Shown one piece after another: positions 54,960 to 64,000 of a stretch of DNA of 64,000 bases. Every line of letters starts with the position of its first letter. The stretch's first letter is position 1. Both the position numbers and the translations under genes were made by a program. Origin of the DNA: Yamagishiella unicocca (taxonomy: Eukaryota; Chlorophyta; Chlorophyceae; Chlamydomonadales; Volvocaceae); assembly GCA_003116995.1 (NCBI GenBank), contig BDSL01000066.1:525529-589528 (forward strand), given 5' to 3'. The notes under the pieces are model-generated. The model saw only the letters and a program-made list of their open reading frames with translations, had not been told where the DNA came from and ran no database searches.

Positions 54960-56927
54960 GAATGGATGCTTGATACCCTTAGTGTTTTTGACAAGTACGG
55001 TGAGCAGCTAACCAGTCAAACAACGTAATTATCAATTTCCGAAAGTGCAGTACAGGCGACCTAATTTTGCCGTACAGCACGCACTATTTGCAATATTTTC
55101 GCTTCGTTTTATATTGTATCCATTTTGCGTGTTTCTGTATGGCCGTCGCTTTATATTGCTCATTATTATATAGCATTATTTGTCGTTTCTGCGGTTCTGC
55201 AATTTACATAAAGTTTTGCGACGGAGCACTGGATACCATCCAAGCTTTTTGATGGAGGAGGAAAGCTGCTGTAACTTTCCAGTGCAGTAAGAGGACTGGG
55301 CTGGGTCACAAGTGGTACATGTGTCTCCCTTGCCATACCCAGAGTTCCTAACTATTACCTAGTCAAGCAGTAGTAAAATTTAATTGAATATCACTTATCA
55401 CACCGCCTCCCCACTCATCACACAGCCTGACACATACCCCGACAAGCAAGTCATCAACAGCATTAAGCGCAACCCAATGCACACAAGCTTAGCTCCCACT
55501 CTCAGGCTTAGCTTTACACCACAAGCAGCTGACACATTATGCTAGTTCACATAAAGTTATACTTGGCATATCACAAGCCACAAAGGATAATGCCCGCTTT
55601 TGCAGCAAGTAAATAAAATCTTTTTTAAGTCAGCAAGGATTCGCAGCGTCGAGATATGCCAGAAGCTACCACAGCGTCACTAAGCCCCACAGGTAGGAGG
55701 CGCGGAAGTGCTCAACCCAGATCGAATCACAGGGGTTGCCCAGACCGGTAGGCGCGTCATAGCGGCTGCTGCGCCCGACTACGAGGAAGAACCCACTGCA
55801 GGCGGACAGGCATGACTTAATGGCGGCGGGCCCAACAGGGCCGCCACCCTGGGCATGGTGGTGAGGCAACCAGCAGGTCACCATGCAGACCAACATGTCG
55901 TCCAGTGTGCAGTCCGCCTATGTCCACCCCCGACCGCATCGAGAGAGCCAGTCCAGGAACTCCACGCTTGCGATGGTGGTGGGAGCCAGTGCCCTCAGGA
56001 GCATCTGGTTGGCGGCCGCTAGCCCCTCCCCTCCTGGTACACCGCCTCCTGTTCGTCGTGGGGGGGCTGAAAAACACGGGCGGCGTAGGGCCTCCACACG
56101 GGCTAGACGACACGGGCTAGACGGCCGCCAGCGACCCCAAGGAGGGGTGCCACCTACGCAGCAGTGAAGGGATACGGAACGGCAGAGGTGCGGTGATCGT
56201 GGATTTAGACACGCCGTATCACAAAAGGTTACCCAGCCGAAGCCGAGCGAGGTATCCAGGGTCGAACGCAGGAGTGGTTAAGCGAGGGCCGGACATGGAT
56301 TATTGGAGTATGATGGAGACACGGGCGCGGCCCATAACCCTACCGAGATAGGGCCAGGACGGGCAGCGCTATTCGGGATTCCAGCGGGAACGCCCACCAT
56401 CGAGTCGGCGGCAGCGGTTAGGCTCATTTGTACGGGAATTCATTAGGCAAAGCTAATCTCATGATTTCTTACCGACGGTCCAGATGGGTTGGGCAGCACA
56501 GCAGGCACGCCCGCCAGGCCAGAAAGTCCGTAGGATGGACCCGCCTACGAGTAGACAGCGTAGGGCAGAGTATACAAGAATCGACGGAGCTGATCCACCG
56601 GAATAAACGGATCGGTGTTCGGAAGACAAACAGACTAGCGGGACTACCTGCGAGCGTTTTGCAATACGGCGGCAGACCTGAACACCATAGAGCGTTTACG
56701 GAACACAGCGAATAAGTTGCTGAACGCGTTAGAAGACTCACCATTGCTCCGGACCCAAGGCCCAAAGTCGCGGCCCAGTCGATGCATAGGATTGCCGAAG
56801 AATGCCATCTCGTCACAATGTGGCTCTGTTGCTACTATTTCATTTGTTTAGTCCTAAACAGGCCTTGTGCATTAAAATCCCCATACAGCAAGAGCAAGAA
56901 TAAAAAACCCTTCCCCATCGGGCGCAC
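54960..56927. other. No supported gene
   Basis: AT-rich to about 55640, then GC-rich. A minus-strand stretch near 55670-55890 reads HHHAQGGGPVGPAAIKSCLS and DSIWVEHFRASYLWGLVTLW and may be an exon remnant; no partner was found. The left boundary of the KDZ element should lie here, but no terminal inverted repeat could be identified. Confidence 0.35.
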
Positions 56928-59900
56928 CTAACGTGACAGTCTCGACGTCATGTGAAGAAAGTATCGCACGTATACGAGGAACATTGGCTGTGTCATGTAG
57001 GCGCAGTGAGATTTGAGCATGGCTAGCCTAGCATTCTGGATGTGTAAAAGGGGTTGGAGTAAGCTGCTTAACTCGTCGGAAGTAGTCAGAAGTAGAATGC
57101 AAGGTAAATTCGCACCTTTTGCTCCGCAAGCTGCGAGTTGAGCTTAGCAAGCTCTGGGTAGCAGCTGATATCGTAAGCTTCGCAGCAACCAGTGTGCCCC
57201 TTGAAGTGCAGCTTGTCAATCACGAACAGGGTGTCGCGGGCCCAGGCGGGCTCACGGTTAAGAGTATACGCATGGCCATGGCAGCTGTTGTCGTACACCA
57301 CAACACGAGGCGCCACCTCCCACCGTGTGTACAGTACCTCGAAGAGGGTCCGTGGGGATTCGTGTCGATCCATCATATGGAACCCCAGGCAGCCCGCACA
57401 CTTAGCACAATGCAGAACAAAGAGGCCAGGGGTAAGGTCTTTGGAGTCATAGTGATACTTGGTGCAGCGCGATTGATGTGCACGATAGTCGGCCAGGTAC
57501 CTGCAATATGATTTATTAATTGGCAAGTGGTTCGAGAAGACACTAGACTGATGCAAGTCCATATACTTGCCTTCCTAGTCGTCGGCGAACAGGGAGGTTC
57601 GGGTAATAACAGCCAGAGTAGAGAAACTCCTCCTCTGGGCTTGACGAGGCACCTATTGTATCCATACAGGGGAGAGTTCTTAAAATAGGTTTGCTTTGTG
57701 GTGTTGCGCAGAAAACACACCTGTCCAGTGGGGGAGATCGTGCTCAGAGGTGTGAAAGCGCTCGGCACTGCTGGTGTTGCCAGCAGTACCTCCAGCGCCA
57801 TCACTCCGTGAGTGATCCTGTTCAGTCCGAGCACGTTTGAGAACCCTGTTTCCATATGCTTCGTCTGTCGCCACTGAGTAGCATGCCTTGGCCTTGTCAA
57901 GGATGCTGTACAGGAGCCCCGATGCCGAAGCAGGCAAGCGCATACCATTGCTCCTTGCCTCGCCAATTATGAAGCCATGTATGATTGGCGCGCTCTCCTG
58001 ATACGGGGAGTACCGAAATGCTTTAGCGCTCTCCTTTCCCGCACACGCAACCCCAACGACAGGACTCACCGCTAGCACATGCAGATTAGCCATAGGCAGT
58101 GGTTGGCTATCCATCCTGAGCAGCTCCTGAAGGCATGGCTGCACGGAGCCCGGCACGAGAGCGCACATTGGGCTGTCGGATGCAAGGCTTCTTACCAGTC
58201 TTAAGATGTGCGACGGACCACTGTACTGGACTGTAGTGTCCTGCTCAACAGCCGTGTACTGGGCTCCCTGCATGGCACGTTCACCCAATCAAGCTTGTAT
58301 TAACATACGAAGCAGCTAGGCAGCAGCGCACGAAGGCAGAGTGATAATGAGGAGTACCTTAATATGCACGTGTACACATGGCGCCAGTTTGCCCACTGTA
58401 TGTATGCGAACACTTACCAAGAACGGCATAAGCGTGCCAGGTAGGCTACGAGACATGGCCGTGTAGTCCAACTGGCTAATGCCCGTGGAGGACAGGAGCC
58501 TTCGCAGCATGTCGCGGTGGTGTTTATCTTGCACAAGCAGCCTCTGGTCATGCAGCGAGCCAGCCCTTGCTGCTTCCGTCTCGAGTGGTAGCCAGTTAGA
58601 CAGCAGCGTGCTCTATGGTCAAAAGGACAAGCAACCCATTCAAATAATTAGCTTGAAAAGGCAAACCCTGGCCATAGGTCATGCCCGATAATGTAGCGAA
58701 TATGGATGGAAGCCAACCCCCCCGGGGCCTTTGCAAAGAGCCCGTGCATGTGAAATCGGGCATGTGAAATCCCCCCTTACACGAGCATGCCCAGGCCATC
58801 TCACCTTTTCATTCCTTATGCTAAGGAGGATGCCGTCAACAATGATGTACTGGAACCGGTCGTGGGGAGCACACTTGCAGTCGAAGGTGCTGGCGTACGC
58901 CGGTTGCTGAAGTGTAATAAAGTTCAACCACGCCTCCTGGAACCTGTCAGCGGGGTTTGTACATGCAGAATTGACTGCACTGGCCGACGTGCTTCGACGA
59001 TTCAATCAGGCTCGTAGGCAATCACAAAAAGTTGCGACAAAAGGAATCATATCGTAATGTTATTGTCCAAGTTAGTATGCGTACAGGGGGCCACATATGA
59101 AGGCAATAGCATTAGCAACCTACTGCGCTCTCTTGTTCACGAAGAAGTCGTACTCGGTAGTGTTATTCCGGTCCAGAAAACCCCTGGCAACGTACATGTC
59201 CACCACGGTTCTCCAAAGTGAGTAGAACGGGTCGATGATGTCGTCATCTGAATGCTGTACCTGTGACGTCGATTCACGGCGTACATTGAAAGCATTAGTG
59301 AGTGTATGGTTCCCCTGCTTGCCTCCCCAATCATAACCTCAGGTATGTCGAGCGTCAAACGCACATACTACACACCACATCGTCCAGTTATCCACGCCGC
59401 AATCTCACCAAGCAAGGAGTTCGTGAGTGAAGATGTCGATGCCGTTGAGGTTAAGCAGACCATGTGTGTCGTACGAGTACCCACTGGTAACACCGCAAAC
59501 ACATTGCACAGTCTTGCAGTCTACCCTCTTGAACCATGACAGGCTGTAGATGATAGGGCAGCGCTTAATGCTAGCAGACGAGCTGCTTGCATCACTGCAA
59601 GCCATCCCGCAGCCCGGGCAGATCTCCTACAGTTGGCACATATTATGTTCATTCACAGAGGAGGGCCCAATCAACGGCAAGCATGTGCAAACTCGCACCT
59701 CTGGCATCAGAACATCGGGAATATCACCTAGCCCAGGGCTGTACAATGGCCGCTCTCCATCGACAAACATTTCTTGTATTGTGCCCTGCAATAGAATCTA
59801 CATGTAAGGATCTTGAGACCGCGGCCACCTGGTCGCACCAAAGCCGCACCTTCGACACGGACTTAACGCGTAGCTTGCCACACTCGTCAAGTACGACTTT

Positions 59901-60976
59901 GTCAAGCGGTGGATGGCGGCCACCTCGTCCTCATCGTCATAGTGCTCGCATGGTCCAGGTTCACCGTCGTCGGCGGCGGCAGTAGAGAGCTGCTGTGTAT
60001 GCGAACAGCCCCTGCTCCTGGGACAGGTCAGGCACACCACGGAGCCCGGACGACTAATGCATGCCGCTAGATTGGCAGGCTCGCCTACCACCCACACCTC
60101 TCCCTTCTCAGCGTGCTTTGGGATTGGAAAGTCTAGCAGCTTTGGGAGGCATAGGAGTCGTGCCGGGGCACAGCCTGGTAGCAGCGAGGTTACACACCCC
60201 CGCCGCATTAAGCACCACCACTGCAAATGGTTAGGCGGGCGTGGTGGTGCCGAAGTGAGGCTGAAGGCAAGGGGTATCCAGTTATTGCGTTTCGCCGACC
60301 TTACCTTCAGCGCACTAACGTGCTCGCAGAAGTGAACGCCTCCTCTGTAGGTCCCGCTGTCCCATGTTACGACGAGCTGTCCTTGGTATAGCTGGCGATC
60401 AAAGTCCTGACCGGGACCTTGGCACGAGCACCAACATACAAAGTCATCCCCGTCCACAAATGTAATGCGACGTATAGTCACAAACGCCACACCGCGCTGC
60501 GCTTTGGAGTATGGTAAGCAGTATGTAGCTTCGGTGTCGTCGCAGGATAGCGGGGAAGGTGGATCTGCTGACATTAGCTTCTGGAGTTCTATCACGTAGG
60601 CGCCGTTACTAAGATCGCTAGTGATATCAGGACAAGATGGATCTGCGCAGCACAATAATTGGACTGGCAGGGCGGCTACGGCCGCGAAGTTATGGGCTGG
60701 GATGTGGCCAGCGTTGCTTCCGCCCGCTTCTTCCAAGTCCAGGCCGGTGTGAATCAACGCCAGAGAGTCACGCTGACCATGGCTACTTATAATCGAAGGC
60801 TGGCCCATGCGAACGCGCGTAGTCTCAGCGCGGCCCTCGTTGTTAATAGCGATTGTAATGGCGACACCCCTTGGTACGCGGCCTGCCTTCTTCTTAGTGG
60901 ATCTCATAAGATTTGCGACGAGCACATACAGGACTAGGAGGCTCAGCATCATTAAAATAAGAGTCTCGGTCAACAT
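56928..60976 (-). CDS. KDZ/Zisupton-like transposase, multi-exon
   Basis: Minus-strand exons: 60976-60305, 60220-59829, 59785-59699, 59626-59409, about 59316-59125, 58943-58805, 58612-58418, 58267-57721, 57652-57571, 57500-57116, 57035-56928. Landmarks: a SWIM-like Cys/His group (GVHFCEHVSALK; VCLTCPRSRGCSH), a CxC-type cluster (EICPGCGMACS; CKTVQCVCGVTS), FDCKCAPHDRFQYIIVDG, VVVYDNSCHGHAYTL, then HFKGHTGCCEAYDISCY and LAKLNSQLAEQ, and a closing MLKSHCAYMTQPMFLVYVRY. The H-x-C / NSQ-x-x-EQ block is typical of Kyakuja-Dileera-Zisupton transposases. One intron (57570-57501) is GC-AG. The 59125-56928 joins all keep phase. Two places do not (near 59930, and the 59409-59316 join), so the copy may carry two frame breaks or unrecognised splice sites. 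Stop TAG at 56928. The start ATG is tentative. Confidence 0.75.
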
Positions 60977-61161
60977 TGTGGCCTGGGCTGCGTGCACGTC
61001 TAAACGCTTGGTGAGAGCGAGGGCAAATCTAAGCCTTGTAGTTTTGTGAGGTAAGCAAATCAACTAGTTCAAAATCTCATAGGAGGCAAATGATCTCAAG
61101 CAAGTCGCGGCTCATTCGGATCCATTCATGACACAAACAAACAGCTGGCCCTCCACGCAGC

Positions 61162-61975
61162 GGGTTCTTCATGGTGCAAACATTTCCCCCTGGCATAAAA
61201 GTGGCTGATAACGGGATTCGGCTGCTTCGGCGTAGGCAAACCCAGCGAGCTCGGCGAAACCCAGGGAGTTCAGCGATCAAATCGTTTACTACTCCCGCTT
61301 CCGCAGTCGAGCTGCTCTGCCCCCTGTGTAAGCGCGTTCGAGGTAATAGCCATTTCCCCTGACATCGAAGTGGCTGGTAGAGGACATCGGCCGCTTCGGC
61401 GAACTAAAAACGGGTTCTTCATGGTGCAAACATTCCCCCTGGCATAAAAGTGGCTGATAACGGGATTCGGCTGCTTCGGTGTAGGCAAACCCAGCGAGCT
61501 CGGCGAAACCCAGGGAGTTCAGCGATCAAATCGTTTACTACTCCCGCTTCCGCAGTCGAGCTGCTCTGCCCCCTGTGTAAGCGCGTTCGAGGTAATAGCC
61601 ATTTCCCCTGACATCGAAGTGGCTGGTAGAGGACATCGGCCGCTTCGGCGTGCTAAAAACGGGTTCTTCATGGTGCAAACATTCCCCCTGGCATAAAAGT
61701 GGCTGATAACGGGATTCGGCTGCTTCGGCGTAGGCAAACCCAGCGAGCTCGGCGAAACCCAGGGAGTTCAGCGATCAAATCGTTTACTACTCCCGCTTCT
61801 GCAGTCGAGCTGCTCTGCCCCCTGTGTAAGCGCGTTCGAGGTAATAGCCATTTCCCCTGACATCGAAGTGGCTGGTAGAGGACATCGGCCGCTTCGGCGA
61901 ACTAAAAACCCAGGGAGTTCAGCGATCAAATCGTTTACTACTCCCGCTTCCGCAGTCGAGGAACTTCCCCCAAGG
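61162..61975. repeat. 249-bp tandem repeat, about 3.3 copies
   Basis: Units start near 61162, 61411 and 61660, with a partial fourth to 61975. The unit holds TGGTGCAAACATTCCCCCTG, GATCAAATCGTTTACTACTC and GACATCGAAGTGGCTGGTAG. Copies differ by a few bases only. It lies between the transposase and Ulp1 genes. Confidence 0.93.
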
Positions 61976-62448
61976 TGTAAGGTCTGCAGCAAGGAAGGTG
62001 AACGCTCCGCACTCCATCTCGATGCACCATCAAGACAACAAACGAGGACCTACCAGGGAGCACCTCTGGCCAATACAACGAGTTCCCTACTCCCATCTCA
62101 TGCATTATATCAGCTGTCGTGGCGGGCTTCCCGCCCCTATGATAAAGGTATGCAGATTCAGTGCAGCATCGTTCTTCCTAGCACCTACAAAAATGAAGGC
62201 ATGAAGACCCCCCTACAGAGAAAGGGTGCAGCGAGCCAAACAGGTGCATTTGATGGTGCTAAGGCCCCCACCCAGCAAGAAGGGGCATCTGGGACTGATC
62301 TACGCAGCATCCATGGCACACACAGCATACCATGCTTATATAATACAGATTAGAGGCATTACTTAACTAGCACCTGCGGCAGCCCCCTACTAACATGTAT
62401 ACAAAGAGTTTGTCACCATCATGTGCAATATGCACACACGCAGTGACA
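61976..62448. other. 3' region of the Ulp1 gene; no gene seen
   Basis: About 470 bp between the 249-bp array and the Ulp1 stop codon with no supported coding sequence. Confidence 0.4.
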
Positions 62449-63977
62449 TCAGGCCTCGATGTCCAGCATTCGCAGGCGGTGCAGGTACTGAAAGCGGAGT
62501 CTGTTCACTTCGCCCAGCGTAAGGCGGCGAGGCAGTGTGCGGCCGCTCGAGATGTAGTCTGCAGCAAGGATGGTGAACACTCCGCAGTCCACATCGTTGC
62601 ACTGTTTGGGCGACTCAGCCACCACCTCCGTCCAAGGTTTGGTGTCCAAACGCACGCCCGTTCGGGCAAGCGATTCGTGCGCCACCCAGCGTTTCAGCCG
62701 CCGGAAGTAGGTCGCGTAGTCCGAGGCAGACTTCTCCACCTGAAAACATATGGGTGTACATGATGTCAAAGACATAGTGGGATTGGACTGTATTTCATAC
62801 GAGCAATACAGGAACTAGTGTCCTCGTCCGTTAATAGCCCTAACCTACCGAGTCGTACACACGGAGGGCTTGCTCCTTCATGTCGATCTCGATCAGAAAC
62901 CAGTGCGTCTTTACCACGTTTATGGGCACCAGCACACGCCGCATGCTGGTCAGAGGCAGCGCAGGTGTCACCTGCAGAGGAAAGATCACCCAGTCTGCAA
63001 ATGAACTTTGGACAACCCTAGAACAACATAAAACTCGGTGTACCTGCAGTGTGTTGGCGAGACGCTCCTCATTGGTCCACCGGCGCACCCGTCCGAACTC
63101 GTACTCGTCGTGCTCGGTCAGCTTTGTGTAAAAGAACGTGCTGAAGATATGGCAAGCCCCAGGGCTTCCAGGTGCGTCTCGCAGCTTGCCATCACGTGCC
63201 TGCAAAAAATCAAAACAAGAGTATGTCAGGACATGCAGCACGCAGGAAATTCTTAACAACGAGTTACCTGGAGAGTAGGATGGCCAGGTTCACAGGCTCG
63301 TCAAGCAGTTGTTGTGTCGGCCTCAAGCAGTGAAGATTCCCGCGGGTAAGCGCCACCGAGACTCCTTTCCGTGGCTTAAAATGGACAAGCAGCTTCTCCG
63401 CTTCACGGCTGCTACCGAAAGTGATGTGAGCGGACTTCTGCACGTCAAGATCAAGCGCTCTGAGGACGCTGGCCTCACCATGGTCAAAACCATGGTCGCT
63501 GTCGTTGCCACTGATGTACCCATCGTCCACATGACCGCTCTGAACACCATCATCGTCACTGCAGACCAGGTCGATGCAGCCCGTGTTGACACGATTGACC
63601 TCACTCGCACTGGCACTGTGGTAGCCAGAGTCACCGCCACCTCTCGGACCATTACCGCCTGCCCCCCTGAGGCCTGCTCCAGCAGTGCTGAGTCCTTTGC
63701 CATGGTGGCCGCAAAACAAAGACCCTGGCCTGGCGCGATAGCTGCATTGTTGGCCGTCGGCAAAGGTCCCGGCGCAGTTGGTGTAGCCGCTGGTTCCACC
63801 AGCAGCATTGGCAACGGTGTTCTGAAGCGCAGGAGTTGCTGCTGCTTCTTCAGCGATACTTCTCATGCCCTTCAGCATACGCTGCCTTAGCTTCCGAGCG
63901 GGAGTGCTGTTGGAAACTGCGTTCATCTCACGAGCCTCCAAACCTCGAGTGCGCGCTCGAGAGCCACTGGACATCAT
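62449..63977 (-). CDS. Ulp1/SENP-type SUMO protease of the KDZ element, at least 4 exons
   Basis: Cysteine protease of the C48 type, which cleaves SUMO from its precursors or targets. Exons: 63977-63268, 63199-63044, 62971-62849, 62739-62449 (TGA). The last three join in phase 0. Exon 1 has a Cys/His motif (NCAGTFADGQQCSYRARPG, then FCGHH) and the domain entry LHCLRPTQQLLDEPVNLAIL. Then HIFSTFFYTKLTEHDEYEFG, LVPINVVKTHWFLIEIDMKE (catalytic His), RVYDS (Asp) and PKQCNDVDCGVFTI (oxyanion Gln region and nucleophile Cys): the triad is intact. The obvious GT-AG pair between exons 1 and 2 leaves the frame two bases off, so that junction is unresolved. ATG 63975-63977 may be internal, because the frame stays open to the window edge. 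Confidence 0.82.
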
Positions 63978-64000
63978 TGACCCAGATGGGCGCGGTGCAG

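Noticed and set aside
51418..55011. 1197-codon ORF in the 168-bp satellite as a giant repeat protein
   Set aside because: The unit length is a multiple of three, so one open unit makes all open. It starts at a GTG, and the higher-order pattern ignores codon structure.
59614..59700. In-frame TAG at 59627-59629 in the KDZ transposase as a nonsense codon
   Set aside because: It is the end of an acceptor (ACTGTAG). Removing the intron from a GTGCGA donor at 59698 keeps phase 0 on both sides.
28430..62000. CRISPR-like interpretation of the regular arrays
   Set aside because: Units are contiguous with no unique spacers, and the genome is clearly eukaryotic (GT-AG introns, LINE, Copia, DIRS).

Overview
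The window looks like nuclear DNA of a green alga of the Chlamydomonas/Volvox group. It is GC-rich, host genes are split by many short GT-AG introns, trinucleotide tracts are common, and the mobile elements include types known from volvocine algae: a split-direct-repeat DIRS element, an L1-like LINE, Copia and a KDZ/Zisupton-like DNA transposon. No bacterial operon, rRNA or CRISPR was seen. All calls come from reading the sequence; no database search was run.

Layout. 0.8-8.1 kb: a small unknown ORF, then a complete nine-exon carotenoid cleavage dioxygenase gene on the minus strand, whose reading phase is kept across every join. 8.8-12.1 kb: no supported gene. 12.08-18.53 kb: a decayed PAT/kangaroo-type DIRS element (gag-like, RNase H and tyrosine recombinase remains between split direct repeats), with a hairpin minisatellite where the reverse transcriptase should be. 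18.56-24.06 kb: an L1-like LINE on the minus strand, broken by an exact 200-bp tandem duplication. 24.1-28.8 kb: a satellite, a broken class III aminotransferase-like gene with a Cys-rich front, and an orphan exon. 29.0-33.4 kb: a Copia retrotransposon carcass that keeps its 3' LTR and is split by about 2.4 kb holding three copies of another repeat. 34.0-36.8 kb: a complete six-exon coiled-coil/protein kinase gene with a 642-bp TRIM retroelement in intron 2. 37-42 kb: trinucleotide tracts and a 210-bp coding-type tandem array. 42.9-43.6 kb: an intact single-exon gene of unknown function. 44.5 kb: a near-perfect 55-bp-stem hairpin. 47.5-49.7 kb: a multi-exon gene of unknown function beside a tRNA-like sequence. 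51.5-54.9 kb: a 168-bp satellite with four-unit higher-order periodicity. 56.9-64 kb: a large KDZ/Zisupton-like transposon on the minus strand, with a multi-exon transposase gene, a 249-bp array, and a separate Ulp1-type SUMO-protease gene that runs to the window edge.

How the parts relate. Two host genes (the dioxygenase and the kinase) and two unknown genes stand in a field of selfish DNA. The likely element-encoded functions are reverse transcription and target-primed insertion (LINE), tyrosine-recombinase integration (DIRS), Copia integrase/RT/RNase H, and KDZ transposase with SUMO protease. The most notable items are the KDZ/Ulp1 pair, the nucleosome-length satellite dense in one 10-bp motif, the TRIM with intact hallmarks, the PHD-like finger ahead of the DIRS recombinase, and the long hairpin at 44.5 kb.
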